A stretch of 64,000 nt of DNA from Roseibium sp. MMSF_3412 (GCF_030733265.1 NZ_JASHJI010000011.1:124001-188000); one strand, 5' to 3'. Positions 44,715-54,181 are shown, numbered from the stretch's first letter. Numbers and translations are program-made. Notes: generated by a model not told the origin, from the sequence alone.

Positions 44715-46331
44715 CTAGAACGCGCCGTCATAGGCACGCCGTTCAATGCGGCAGGCGAGAATGGTAAAGCCGTCGCGCTGAAGTGCGTCCGTTGTTTCCC
44801 GTCTCAGGTCGTCGGCGTTGTCGATCCAGACGCCGTGACCGCCATAGGCGCGCGCGACGGCAGGGAAATCCGTCTCGCCGAAATCGACACCGACATTGGG
44901 TCTCTGGCTGCCGCGCTGTTTCAGCTCAATGAGTGCAAGGCTGGTGTCGACGAGGACGCAGATGATCACCGGGATCTTCAGATCCCTGAGGGTCGACAGC
45001 TCGCCAAGACACATTTCAAGGCCGGCATCGCCGACAAATGCGATCACCGGTGACGATCCCTCGACCAGCCTGTGGCCCATGGCCAGAGGGACGGCGCAGC
45101 CCATGGTGCACAGGGCCGAGGACTGAAGCATCTGGCGCGGCATCGGGCAGCGCCAGATCTGGCTGACAAGAATGCGGTGAGCACCGCTGTCTGCGGTGGC
45201 AACGGTTTCGGCGGGCATGACATCCCGCAGGGTGTGGAACGCCGTCGCAGGACCCCAACCGTCTGTCTCCGCTGCGAAGCCTGCCGAAAGCTCGGCCCTG
45301 ACAGCTTCCGGTTCGCCGCCCGGCCACGAAGACCGGTCCGGTTTGCGCGCCGCGCTCAGAAGCTCCAGCGCCGGCACAACCCCGCTGCGCAGGGTTGCGG
45401 AAACGCTGTGCATGCCATGGGTCCTGAGCACGGGCGTCACGTCGATGACAGATGCATCCGTGTCCCAGGGATTACGCCAGTTGATGCGCATTTCAATCGG
45501 GTCATAGCCGAGCAGGAGAATACAGTCGCTCTGATTGACCAGCGGCAGAAGATGCCCGTCCGCCTTTGGCGACAGTCCTGCACCGCCCAGCGCCAGCGGG
45601 TCGTTCTCATCCAGAAGACCCTTGCCCTTGTAGCTGGTGACGAGCGGAATCTTGAACTCCCTGCAGAAATCGCTGATCGCCGACGACGCGCCTTCATTGA
45701 CTGCATCGACACCGGCAATCGCAACCGGACGCTCCGCCTTTGCAAAAAGCGCCATCGCGGTATCCAGATCCGTGCCTGTTGCCGCCCTCGTTGCGACCGG
45801 CGCCGACTGGAAAGACTGCGACCAGGATTCTTCCGTTTCCGCTTCCGCAACCTTGATCGGCACATCGATGTGAACCGGGCCCGGCTGGCCGTCGAGCGCA
45901 ATCGCCAGCGCTTTTTCCATCATGACGTCCAGTGCGCCAAGACGGGCGGAAAAGCTCGCCTTGACGATGGGGCGCAGCAATTGCTGGTGATCGAAAACCT
46001 GGTGCGTATAGCTCTCCGCCTCGCCCTGGTCGACGCAGCCGGTCAGAAAGATCAGCGGCACCCGGTCCTGCCAGGCATTGGCGACCACATTGACGGCGTT
46101 GGCAGCACCCGGACCGATGGTTGCCAGAAGCACGCCAGGCGCTCCGTCCGCGTGCCAGCCGCCTTCCGCCATGAAGCCGCCGGCATTCTCGTGCTTGACC
46201 AGAACGAAATTCATCCCGGCCTGATCGAGGGACTGCATCAGGGCGAGCACCTCGCCTCCGGGGATGCCGAAGGCATGACGGCAACCGGCAGCATGAAGCT
46301 TGCCGGCAATGATATCTGCGCCGGTGGTCAT
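44715..46331 (-). CDS. Thiamine-diphosphate-dependent enzyme (acetolactate synthase-like)
   Basis: A 538-residue three-domain ThDP enzyme. The activating Glu is in KHENAGGFMAEG (~E48), and the C-terminal ThDP/Mg site is GDAGLEMCLGELSTLRDLKI with the downstream Asn position. The FAD-binding pattern of true acetolactate synthases is weak, so a decarboxylase or lyase such as oxalyl-CoA decarboxylase or sulfoacetaldehyde-type enzymes is also possible. Its ATG overlaps the stop of a CaiB/BaiF gene by 4 bp. The pairing recalls formyl-CoA transferase with oxalyl-CoA decarboxylase, but key residues were not compared. Confidence 0.85.
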   Translation of the reverse strand: MTTGADIIAGKLHAAGCRHAFGIPGGEVLALMQSLDQAGMNFVLVKHENAGGFMAEGGWHADGAPGVLLATIGPGAANAVNVVANAWQDRVPLIFLTGCVDQGEAESYTHQVFDHQQLLRPIVKASFSARLGALDVMMEKALAIALDGQPGPVHIDVPIKVAEAETEESWSQSFQSAPVATRAATGTDLDTAMALFAKAERPVAIAGVDAVNEGASSAISDFCREFKIPLVTSYKGKGLLDENDPLALGGAGLSPKADGHLLPLVNQSDCILLLGYDPIEMRINWRNPWDTDASVIDVTPVLRTHGMHSVSATLRSGVVPALELLSAARKPDRSSWPGGEPEAVRAELSAGFAAETDGWGPATAFHTLRDVMPAETVATADSGAHRILVSQIWRCPMPRQMLQSSALCTMGCAVPLAMGHRLVEGSSPVIAFVGDAGLEMCLGELSTLRDLKIPVIICVLVDTSLALIELKQRGSQRPNVGVDFGETDFPAVARAYGGHGVWIDNADDLRRETTDALQRDGFTILACRIERRAYDGAF

Positions 46332-47608
46332 TTGGCGGATTTTTCCTTGTGTTCTGGTGCGTTTGCAAGGCCGACAATGCCCTTGTCGGCAAGGGCATGC
46401 AACGTCGCGTCGGTCATGTCGAGGTGGCGCTGCAGGATGTCGGCGGTGTCCGCACCGAGCATCGGCGGCGCCTTGGTGTAGGCAACAGGTGTCTTTTCAA
46501 GATTGATCGGAGATCCGATCAGATCCACCGTCCCGCTGACCGGGTGCGGCAGGCTTATACGCATCTGCCGTACCAGGATCTGCGGGTCGGAAAAGACCTG
46601 CGCGAGATCGTTCACCGGGCCGCAAGGCACACCGGCATTCTCCAGTTCGGCGATCCACGCAGCAGCAGTCCTGTCAATGGTCAGGCGGCGAAGCAGCGGG
46701 ATCAGTTGCTTGCGGTTGCGGACACGGTCGGCGTTCCTTGCATAGAGGGGATCAACCGCCAGTTCGGGTGCACCCGCCACATCGCAAAATTTCTGGAACT
46801 GTGTGTCGTTGCCAACAGCGATGATGAAGGACTGGTCCGCCGCAGGGAAGGTTTCATAAGGAACGATGGTCGGGTGACCGTTGCCGAGCCGCCCGGGCAC
46901 GTTTCCGGAGACGAGATAGGCAACACCCTGGTTGATCAGCCAGGACACCTGGGCATCGAGCAGAGAGATATCGACGTGCTGGCCTTCGCCGGTCGTGTGG
47001 CGGTGGTTGAGCGCGGCCAGGATCGAGACGGTGGCATACATGCCGCACATCACGTCGGCGATGCCAACACCGCACTTGGTTTCGGTCCCGCCCTCGTCGT
47101 CGGGAAAACCGGTAAGCGACATGATCCCGCCCATGCCCTGGATCAGGAAGTCGTACCCCGCCCTGTGCGCATAGGGACCGGTCTGACCGAAACCGGAAAT
47201 CGAACAGTAGATCAGCCCGGGGTTGAGCGTCTTGAGTGTCTCGTAGTCAAGACCACGCCGCTTGAGATCGCCCACCTTGAAATTCTCGACAAGAATGTCC
47301 GCCTTGATCGCGAGATCGGCTATCAGCTTCTGGCCTTCCGGCGTTGCCAGATCAATGGCAACCGAAGCCTTGTTCCGGTTTGACGAGAGATAATAAGCGC
47401 TTTCGGCGGTTTCGCTGCCTGCGGAATCTTTCAGGAAAGGCGGTCCCCAGCCGCGCGTGTCGTCGCCACGGCCAGGACGCTCGATCTTGATAACCTCCGC
47501 TCCAAGGTCGCCGAGCACCTGGGTACAGGTGGGCCCGGCAAGAATGCGCGAGAGATCGAGAACAACAAGACCGGACAAGGCACCGGGTTTGGAGGCGGAC
47601 TGGGACAC
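46328..47608 (-). CDS. CaiB/BaiF family III CoA-transferase
   Basis: A 426-residue single-domain family III CoA-transferase with LVVLDLSRILAGPTCTQVLG, AEVIKIERPGRGDDTRGWGP and the GQTGPYAHRAGYDFLIQGMG block. The nucleophilic Asp is in the expected stretch (SYLSSNRNK.. strand and LLDAQVSWLINQ). A GTG start at 47608 with AAGG upstream is preferred to earlier in-frame codons. It is translationally coupled to the ThDP enzyme downstream, so an acid is probably activated as a CoA ester and then cleaved. Confidence 0.9.
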   Translation of the reverse strand: MSQSASKPGALSGLVVLDLSRILAGPTCTQVLGDLGAEVIKIERPGRGDDTRGWGPPFLKDSAGSETAESAYYLSSNRNKASVAIDLATPEGQKLIADLAIKADILVENFKVGDLKRRGLDYETLKTLNPGLIYCSISGFGQTGPYAHRAGYDFLIQGMGGIMSLTGFPDDEGGTETKCGVGIADVMCGMYATVSILAALNHRHTTGEGQHVDISLLDAQVSWLINQGVAYLVSGNVPGRLGNGHPTIVPYETFPAADQSFIIAVGNDTQFQKFCDVAGAPELAVDPLYARNADRVRNRKQLIPLLRRLTIDRTAAAWIAELENAGVPCGPVNDLAQVFSDPQILVRQMRISLPHPVSGTVDLIGSPINLEKTPVAYTKAPPMLGADTADILQRHLDMTDATLHALADKGIVGLANAPEHKEKSAK

Positions 47609-47728
47609 GCAACACCTTTTGACTGACGTTTCAACGGGACATGGACACATAGCCCGTTCCCCGTCAACTCCGGCCGGATTGCGCGTGCAACACCTTGGCT
47701 CACATTCCTGTTAATCCTGTGTGAGTGC

Positions 47729-48580
47729 TCAGCTTTTCCGGTCCCAGCCCCTGATCGCGCCAAGTTCGGTCCAGGCGCGTTCGATCCATTTGGCCTCGAC
47801 ACTGTGGCCGCCGTCGTGCAGGCAGAGTTCAAACAGTCCGCCTTCGGGCGCCCAGCGCTGGCATTCCAGATTGCCGTCGGTCAGTTTTTCGGAACTTGCC
47901 TCGGACAGGCCGTTCTGCCGCCGCCAGACGTCGAAGCTTTCGAAAACATCGCCCTGCTTCCATTGTCCGCCACCAAGCCAGCGTCCGGCCAGCGGAACAA
48001 CGGTGTCACTGGTTCCGTGGACATGAAACAGGTAGGGATTGTCGGTCGGGCAGTTTTCCGGCAGCGGTTCCCAGAACGCCCCCGCAATCGGCGCGTATCC
48101 GGAAAAACGGCCGGCATCTTCGCAGGCCAGATACCAGGTCATGAACCCGCCGGAAGAAAACCCTGACAGCATGGTCTTGTCCCGTTCGACACCGAACCGG
48201 TCTTCAAGATCGCTCAACACGTTGTCGAAAAACACCGACTCGTCGCGCAGGTTTCTCGGTGCGGTCGGAAACGACCACGTGCCGTTGACGCCCTGCACGG
48301 CAACAAAGGCCACACCGAGCTTGTCCGCCATGCGCTGAAAGCCCTGGTTCCGGATGGCGTTGACGGCCTTGCCGCGGTGTCCGTGAAGGTAAAAAATCGC
48401 TCCCAGGGGCTCATCCTCACCCCTCTCCTGCGGCAAGTGAATGTAGTATTCGCCGCCATCCAGCATGCACGGGGTCTCGCCGCCGCAACCCGGCGTTTCG
48501 TCAGAGAAGGCCGGAACAGCCAGGAAGCTTGATGCCAGCAAGGCGGCACAGGCGGCAGCGGATAACGTTTTTGAAATCAA
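47729..48580 (-). CDS. Secreted PHB-depolymerase/feruloyl-esterase-like hydrolase
   Basis: A 283-residue alpha/beta hydrolase with a Sec signal peptide (ending PAFS-DE, ~residue 26). The triad can be read: Ser in SGFSSGGFM, Asp in HGTSDTVVP, His in HDGGHSVEA. The LpqC/PHB-depolymerase family cleaves short polyesters or aromatic esters outside the cytosol. The oxyanion strand is FYLHGHRG. Four or more Cys in the mature part allow disulfides. It stands alone between the CaiB gene and the ion-channel gene, all on the minus strand but with clear gaps. Confidence 0.88.
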   Translation of the reverse strand: MISKTLSAAACAALLASSFLAVPAFSDETPGCGGETPCMLDGGEYYIHLPQERGEDEPLGAIFYLHGHRGKAVNAIRNQGFQRMADKLGVAFVAVQGVNGTWSFPTAPRNLRDESVFFDNVLSDLEDRFGVERDKTMLSGFSSGGFMTWYLACEDAGRFSGYAPIAGAFWEPLPENCPTDNPYLFHVHGTSDTVVPLAGRWLGGGQWKQGDVFESFDVWRRQNGLSEASSEKLTDGNLECQRWAPEGGLFELCLHDGGHSVEAKWIERAWTELGAIRGWDRKS

Positions 48581-48698
48581 GATCGGCTCCTGTCACGCAC
48601 GTCCCGCTCGCAGGTCGGAGCGGCCGCCCCGAAGAGAAGGGCGTCACGGCCGCTTTGTCCAGCTTGTCATCATCACAAGTCAGCGAGAAGACCGTCGC

Positions 48699-49487
48699 TC
48701 AGTCCCATGCCCCTTCCGTCGGGATATTCAGCATACGTCCGCAGTGCTTGCAGTGGATCGCATCCGTGTCGTGGCGGTTCAGACCGCAGTCGGGGCAGCT
48801 GACCCGCGCCTTTGACGGCCTGAAGATGGTCTGCACCAGCCGGAGAAACAGGGCCACGCCGAAAATCATGATCAGAACGGTCATCAGGCGCCCGACGCTG
48901 TCGGTCATGGTGATATCGCCGAAACCCGTTGTCGTCAGGGTCGTCACCGTGAAATAGAGCGCGTCGAGGTAATTGTTGATGTTCGGGTTTCGCTCGTCCT
49001 CGATAACATAGACAATCGCGGTCACGACAAAGATAAAGACAACGAGGTTGACGGCGGACTGCAGGATGTCCTCGTTTCGGCGGAACCAGCTTGAGGCCTC
49101 GCGCAGTTCCTTCAGCAAATGATAGGAGCGCAACAGCCGGAGCATCCTGACGACGCGCAGGAAGGCGAAGTTTTCCAGGAACACCGGGGCAAGCAGAGAC
49201 GCGATAACGACGATGTCGGTAAGCGAGGTAAAGCTGAACAGGTACCGGGCGGGCGTTGCGGAGGCGATCAGGCGTGCGATGTAATCCAGCGACAACACGC
49301 CTGCGAGTATGAAGTCGAGCGTGTGAAAATGCCGCTCCGGATCCATGACGGAGGAAACGATGAAATAGCCTATCGTGAGGACGTCGAACGCCAGAAGGGT
49401 GAACCTGAAGACCCGTGCGCGCGTCGAGTGACCGAAATAGAGCTGACGGAGCCCCGTCCGCAGCGCGGATTTTTCTGCAGCCATCAA
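48699..49487 (-). CDS. Voltage-gated-type ion channel with C-terminal zinc ribbon
   Basis: A 262-residue six-helix channel. S4 is basic (FLRVVRMLRLLRSYHLL) and the pore filter is TLTTTGFGD, a GFG variant of the K+-channel signature GYG. After S6 (~residue 215) a short tail has two CxxC pairs (CPDCGLNRHD, CKHCGRML), a zinc-ribbon-like ending not usual in channels. It would conduct K+ across the inner membrane, opened by voltage or a cytosolic signal. Two adjacent ATGs make the exact start uncertain by one codon. It is divergent from an SDR gene. Confidence 0.88.
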   Translation of the reverse strand: MMAAEKSALRTGLRQLYFGHSTRARVFRFTLLAFDVLTIGYFIVSSVMDPERHFHTLDFILAGVLSLDYIARLIASATPARYLFSFTSLTDIVVIASLLAPVFLENFAFLRVVRMLRLLRSYHLLKELREASSWFRRNEDILQSAVNLVVFIFVVTAIVYVIEDERNPNINNYLDALYFTVTTLTTTGFGDITMTDSVGRLMTVLIMIFGVALFLRLVQTIFRPSKARVSCPDCGLNRHDTDAIHCKHCGRMLNIPTEGAWD

Positions 49488-49684
49488 TCAGACCTTGTCA
49501 GTGTCCACCCCGTTATGCAGGCCGGTGGACAGGATCGCAAACCCCCAAACGGGTTCGTTCGCGTATTCGTGTATTTCCTGCATGACGTTACTGCAAACGA
49601 ACTGTTTATTCTGCGGCTTTCTCACACTAAGTTCGCGCCAAGTTCAACGCGGCCCAAAAAGGCCGCCCACTTCAGGGACGTTTT

Positions 49685-50446
49685 ATGTTTGATTTGTCTG
49701 GACAAGTTGCCTTGGTAACAGGCGCAAGCCGCGGCATCGGCGAAGCCGCCGCACGGAGTTTTGCCAAACATGGCGCAAAGGTCATGCTCGCGGCGCGTTC
49801 CGCAGGAGATATCGACCGGATCGCCGCCGAGATCAACGCCGGTGGCGGTGAAGCGGCAGCCGTCACCTGCAATGTCGCCGACTACAAGGACGTTGAAAAG
49901 GCGGTTCAAACCTGCCTCGACACTTTCGGGAAACTCGACATCCTGGTGAACAACGCCGGTGTTATCGAACCCATCAGCCGAATCGAGCTGTCCGATCCCG
50001 AAGCCTGGGCAGAGGTGATCGATGTGAATGTCAAAGGCGTCTATCACGGGATGCGCGCCGTCGCGCCACACATGCTCAAAAACGGCGCGGGGACCATCAT
50101 CAATATCAGTTCCGGAGCGGCCTCCGGGGCGCTGGAAGGCTGGAGCCACTACTGCTCGTCCAAGGCGGCGGCGCTTTCTCTGACACGATGCGGAGAGAAG
50201 GAATTCGGCGACAAGGGCATCCGCGTGATCGGCCTCAGCCCCGGAACCGTCGCAACCCAGATGCAGGTCGATATCAAGGCCTCCGGCATCAATCCGGTCA
50301 GCCAGCTGGACCCGTCCGTGCACATCCCGGCCGAGTGGGTTGGCGAGGCGATCTGCTGGCTCAGCACGGACGCGGGCGACCCCTATCGCGGTATCGACTG
50401 CTCGCTGCGGGACGAGGATGTGCGCAAGGCCGTCGGCCTCATCTGA
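49685..50446 (+). CDS. Short-chain dehydrogenase/reductase
   Basis: A 253-residue classical SDR: TGASRGIGEAA near the N terminus, NNAGV, NISSGAASGALEG with the catalytic Ser, and YCSSK with Tyr/Lys. It is a lone gene with a predicted NAD(P)-linked alcohol/keto conversion. The C-terminal part (DEDVRKAVGLI) is somewhat unusual for FabG-like enzymes. The substrate is unknown. Confidence 0.9.
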   Translation: MFDLSGQVALVTGASRGIGEAAARSFAKHGAKVMLAARSAGDIDRIAAEINAGGGEAAAVTCNVADYKDVEKAVQTCLDTFGKLDILVNNAGVIEPISRIELSDPEAWAEVIDVNVKGVYHGMRAVAPHMLKNGAGTIINISSGAASGALEGWSHYCSSKAAALSLTRCGEKEFGDKGIRVIGLSPGTVATQMQVDIKASGINPVSQLDPSVHIPAEWVGEAICWLSTDAGDPYRGIDCSLRDEDVRKAVGLI

Positions 50447-50479
50447 TCCTTGCGCCGAAGAGTTTGACCGCGCAAAACC

Positions 50480-50513
50480 TGCAAAAACAAAAGAGGGCCG
50501 CGGTGCGGCCCTC
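50480..50513 (-). terminator. Rho-independent terminator for the 31-codon gene
   Basis: The 9-base stem GAGGGCCGC/GCGGCCCTC (50493-50513, loop 3) is followed on the minus strand by TTTTGTTTTTGC. On the plus strand no T-run follows, so it serves minus-strand transcripts, ending 31 bases past the small gene's stop. Confidence 0.8.
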
Positions 50514-50544
50514 CCATGAGATCGACGTAGACCCTAGGTCCGGA

Positions 50545-50640
50545 TCAGATCCCGGTGAAACTTTGCAATACCAGAGGCTGCTCCAGCACCGATCCATTCC
50601 ACCCAGACTTCCGGGCCACGTTCCGATACTCACTAGACAT
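50545..50640 (-). CDS. Small gene encoding a 31-residue peptide
   Basis: The ATG at 50640 follows a near-perfect ribosome binding site (AAAGGAGGTG) at ideal spacing, and a rho-independent terminator follows the stop. The peptide (MSSEYRNVARKSGWNGSVLE, then QPLVLQSFTGI) has no Cys, no membrane span and no signal peptide. I do not recognise it. The Glu-x3-Tyr motif of PqqA is missing. A small regulatory or structural protein or a leader peptide is possible. It lies 114 bp behind the DUF302 gene on the same strand. Confidence 0.6.
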   Translation of the reverse strand: MSSEYRNVARKSGWNGSVLEQPLVLQSFTGI

Positions 50641-50754
50641 GGGCACACCTCCTTTCAATAGTTGACGATGACCTGAGTGTGACCTTGCAAGTGAGTCACG
50701 ACAAGCCCAAACTTTCATCGTCCCCAATCGCCAAAGCACAATGAAAGCCGTGTG

Positions 50755-51234
50755 TTACCGGGATGCAACAGCCTTGTCGGCAATCGTCTGGAACACGCCG
50801 TCCAGTTCCGCTGCCAGTTCTGCAAGCGCATCGCCGCCCTCTTCCATGTAAGGCGCGAACACGAAACTCGGCGTTTTCCAGGACAGCGTCGCAGTTCCGC
50901 CGGTGTCTTCCGTGACATAAAAACGGATCGGCGCTTCGATGCCGGCGGCGACCGATGCCTCCAGCATTCTTATCGCGTAGTCGTTGCGGTAGACGCCCAT
51001 GACGCGGTTGCCCGGGATCGTCAGCCCGCGCCCCTTTGCCCCGGCGGACGCGCTCGCCTGTGTGACCAGCAGCATCTTCTCGACCTTGATGGCAGCCTTC
51101 AGATCATCGACGAGCACCTGGTAGGCCTTGTCCGTGGCGATGACCTGCCAGCCTTCGCGTTCCGTGATGCTGTCTGCCACGGCGGGTGAAAAGGAGATGA
51201 AAACCAGCAAAATGAAGCTGAGCAGGGTGCGCAT
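50755..51234 (-). CDS. Exported DUF302-family protein
   Basis: A 159-residue protein with a Sec signal peptide (ending AVA-DS, ~residue 21) and a DUF302-like domain: a beta-alpha-beta fold with TDKAYQVLVDDLKAAI and RGLTIPGNRVMGVYRNDYAI. DUF302 proteins are often found with sulfur oxidation or redox genes. It lies 96 bp behind the YeeE/YedE-type gene on the same strand, so the two may be co-expressed in periplasmic sulfur or redox metabolism. Function unknown. Confidence 0.85.
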   Translation of the reverse strand: MRTLLSFILLVFISFSPAVADSITEREGWQVIATDKAYQVLVDDLKAAIKVEKMLLVTQASASAGAKGRGLTIPGNRVMGVYRNDYAIRMLEASVAAGIEAPIRFYVTEDTGGTATLSWKTPSFVFAPYMEEGGDALAELAAELDGVFQTIADKAVASR

Positions 51235-51330
51235 ATGCCCGTCCTTCAGAAAAAATAGGCGTTTGACGAGAGCCTATCGCGCACGCGTTCACGCGCGCTT
51301 CACAATCGGGTGTGCAAGGGAACCCGCGCT

Positions 51331-52482
51331 CTACCCCATCCCGAGTCTGAGGCGCAGACGCGTGCCCAGGAGACTTCCGAGAAAGCCGAACAACAGCCAC
51401 AGCCAGCCGTGCAGCGAGCCGGACACCAGGCCGCCGAGATAGGCTCCGATGTTGCAGCCATAGGCAAGCCGTGCCCCGTATCCCATCAGCAGCCCCCCGG
51501 CAATCGCCGTCAGGAGATCCCGGCGGCTGAGCTGCCAGACCGGTGCGAACCTGCCGGCCAGGGCCGCCGCCGCCATCGCGCCCAGGATGACGCCGAAATC
51601 CATGACCGAGGTGGTGTCGCGCAGGACGGAGTTTTCCAGCGCGCCGCGCTGCCATGTCCAATACGGCCAGGTGTCGACCGGAATACCGACCGCATGAAAA
51701 ATCTTGCCGCCCCAAAGCGCAAAGGCCGACGTGATGCCCCAGGGCCGCCCGACCACCACAAAGGTCGCGATGCCAACGATGGCCAGCATCACGGCCCCCA
51801 TCATCGGCGACCAGGGCCCCGTCAGGAACGAGTCCGTCTTGCGCGATGCGGCCAATTCCCCATGGGCCTTGCGTTCAATGCGTACGGTTGCAAATGCCAG
51901 CGTCCCGAGCACCGCGGCCGTCACCAGAAAGGCGCCATGCGGCCCGAACTCGCGGATGAGCGACGTCGCGGGCAGTTTCGGCAGTTGCCCCCACAAATGC
52001 AGATGGGCCGTTGCCAGGACGGAACCCAGGATGAACGCGGCAAGTGTTATCATCATCCGGGTCGACCCGCCGCCTGCGGTGAACAGGGTCCCCGACCCGC
52101 AGCCGCCGCCAAGCTGCATGCCGACGCCGAACATGAACGCACCGATGGCCGCAGCGACACCGAACGGGAACACGAAACCTCCCGTCGGCCATCCGAGCTG
52201 CCCTCCCCAGGCGATGAGCGGAAACGAAACCGCGCTGGTCAGCAGGATCAGCACGAACTGCGCCCGCAGGCCCGCTCCGCGCCGTTCGGTCACGATACGC
52301 CGCCAGGCGGCGGTGAACCCGAAACTGGCGTGATAGAGGGAAAGTCCCGCAAGACCGCCGATCAGGACTGCGACAGCCTGACGCATACCCGCCTCGGCAT
52401 AGGCGCCGAGCGAAATCAGCGCAAGCAGGCCAGCCGCGGCAGCGACGACGGTGCCTTGTGACTTCCCAATCGTGACAGCCAT
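51331..52482 (-). CDS. YeeE/YedE (TsuA-like) thiosulfate/sulfur transporter
   Basis: A 383-residue inner-membrane protein with about nine to ten hydrophobic spans. The sulfur transport domain repeat is seen as FGVGMQLGGGCGSGTLFTAGGG and YGARLAYGCNIGAYLGG, each with a Cys in a GGC/YGC context, the residues that hand on thiosulfate in TsuA. The ATG at 52482 with AAAGG upstream is preferred. It is the first of a minus-strand run with DUF302. It should import a sulfur anion. Confidence 0.92.
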   Translation of the reverse strand: MAVTIGKSQGTVVAAAAGLLALISLGAYAEAGMRQAVAVLIGGLAGLSLYHASFGFTAAWRRIVTERRGAGLRAQFVLILLTSAVSFPLIAWGGQLGWPTGGFVFPFGVAAAIGAFMFGVGMQLGGGCGSGTLFTAGGGSTRMMITLAAFILGSVLATAHLHLWGQLPKLPATSLIREFGPHGAFLVTAAVLGTLAFATVRIERKAHGELAASRKTDSFLTGPWSPMMGAVMLAIVGIATFVVVGRPWGITSAFALWGGKIFHAVGIPVDTWPYWTWQRGALENSVLRDTTSVMDFGVILGAMAAAALAGRFAPVWQLSRRDLLTAIAGGLLMGYGARLAYGCNIGAYLGGLVSGSLHGWLWLLFGFLGSLLGTRLRLRLGMG

Positions 52483-52752
52483 AGAATCACTACCTTTTTC
52501 TACTGCCGATCCCTGCAACCTATCCCAAACGGAGTGCCAAAAAATCGGGCTTTACCCTTGCATCACCTGCCATATCTTCACAATCCAAAGCTCAATGCCC
52601 GCACTACACATTGCCAACACCTTTTTGTGTTTTGCAGTTCATGAGAAGGCTGCGGATTTTTAGCGGTGAGTATTCATTCGGCTGACTGCTGCCGTTTGCG
52701 TCGTCAGGAACACGCACGGTAACCGTCAGCATGGGAAACGAGAAGGCCAGAC

Positions 52753-54138
52753 ATGCGTCTCAGCGATCAATTTGGATATGATCTCACTCTCACGGACAAG
52801 GACGCTGTTGCGTCCTGGAATGCGACCGTGCTGGCCTTTCTGGCTCATGGGAAGACGACACCGGTTCACCTTGAGAACTGCCTGAGCGCCAGCCCGGATT
52901 TCGCGCTTGCCCACGCCGCACGCGGGATGTTCTGTCTTCTGCTCGGACGCAAGGAGCTTTACGCAACAGCGCGCGAGTGCCTTGCGATTGCAAAGACATC
53001 CGCACAGAACACGCCGATCACCGACCGTGAAGCAGCCTTTGTTCAGGCGCTCGACGTCTGGCTTGACGGCTTCCCCTCCAGATCGGCGGATCTTCTGGAT
53101 GCGATGCTGGTGCGCGTGCCCGAAGATGCCTTCATGATGAAGCTCATCCACGCGATCCGGTTTGTGCTGGGCGATGCAGTCGGCATGCGCCAATCCATTG
53201 ACCGGGTCTATTCCGCCTATGACGAAAAGCATCCCGCCTATGGTTATCTGCTCGGCTGCCGGGCGTTCTCGCTTGAGGAAACAGGCGATTACCGCCTCGC
53301 CGAAGCGTCGGGACGCAGGGGCCTTGAGTTCGCCCGGGACGATGCCTGGGGACTGCATGCGGTCGCGCATGTGCATGACATGACCGGCCGCTCCGAGGAA
53401 GGTGTCGGCTGGCTGGAAAACCATCCCGACGGGTGGGCCCACTGCAACAATTTCGGCTACCATGTGTGGTGGCACCTCGCGCTGATGTATCTCGACCAGG
53501 GCCAGGCCGACAAGGCGCTCGCGCTTTACGACGCCGACATCCGCAAGGACAAGACGGACGATTACCGCGACATTTCCAACGCGGCCTCGCTTCTGGTCCG
53601 GCTGGAACTGGAAGGCGTCGATGTCGGGTCCCGCTGGGAAGAAATCGCCCAGCTCTCCGACAAGCGTGCCGAGGACGGGTGCAACGTGTTTGCCGATCTC
53701 CACTATCTGCTCGCCCTCTTGAACGGCGGACGGCGTATGGGGGCGGACCGGCTGCTGACCGGTCTGAAGGAACGGTCGAAGACGGAAACGGATCTTGGCC
53801 GTATCTCGGCAGATGCCGGGCTGCCGACCGGGCTCGGCCTGGAGCAGTACCGGAAAGGCAATTACGCATCCGCGTTCTCGCTGCTGACATCCGCGCGCGA
53901 CAGCCTGCATACGATCGGCGGTTCCCACGCCCAGCGCGACGTGTTCGAACGCATAACAATCGATGCTGCGCTGCGTGCAGGCTTTTCGAGCGAAGCAGAA
54001 ACCATTATCAAGAGCCGCAGCGACAAGCGCGGTGCCCTCGACCGCTTTGCCGAGCAAAGGCTTGAGATCTGCGGCAAGATGCAGAAAGCCGAACAGGTGA
54101 TGGAAGACGAGAACCTCAGGGCCGCCAATTCCTATTGA
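52753..54138 (+). CDS. TTC38-like tetratricopeptide repeat protein
   Basis: A 461-residue all-helical protein matching the TTC38 family: successive TPR-like pairs, with the block DDAWGLHAVAHVHDMTGRS and HVWWHLALMYLDQGQ near the middle. There is no signal peptide or membrane span, so it should be cytosolic. The function of bacterial members is unknown, though they recur next to carbohydrate or membrane genes. It ends 43 bp before opgC and may be co-transcribed with it. Confidence 0.88.
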   Translation: MRLSDQFGYDLTLTDKDAVASWNATVLAFLAHGKTTPVHLENCLSASPDFALAHAARGMFCLLLGRKELYATARECLAIAKTSAQNTPITDREAAFVQALDVWLDGFPSRSADLLDAMLVRVPEDAFMMKLIHAIRFVLGDAVGMRQSIDRVYSAYDEKHPAYGYLLGCRAFSLEETGDYRLAEASGRRGLEFARDDAWGLHAVAHVHDMTGRSEEGVGWLENHPDGWAHCNNFGYHVWWHLALMYLDQGQADKALALYDADIRKDKTDDYRDISNAASLLVRLELEGVDVGSRWEEIAQLSDKRAEDGCNVFADLHYLLALLNGGRRMGADRLLTGLKERSKTETDLGRISADAGLPTGLGLEQYRKGNYASAFSLLTSARDSLHTIGGSHAQRDVFERITIDAALRAGFSSEAETIIKSRSDKRGALDRFAEQRLEICGKMQKAEQVMEDENLRAANSY

Positions 54139-54181
54139 GGGATCCGGCCTCCCCGAGTGACTTAAATTTTCTGGATTTGAC

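Noticed and set aside
45072..46481. A 469-codon plus-strand frame opposite the ThDP enzyme gene.
   Set aside because: Shadow of a real gene; composition is that of reversed codons.
50545..50640. The 31-residue peptide as PqqA or another RiPP precursor.
   Set aside because: There is no Glu-x3-Tyr core, no Cys/Ser/Thr-rich core and no modification enzyme nearby.
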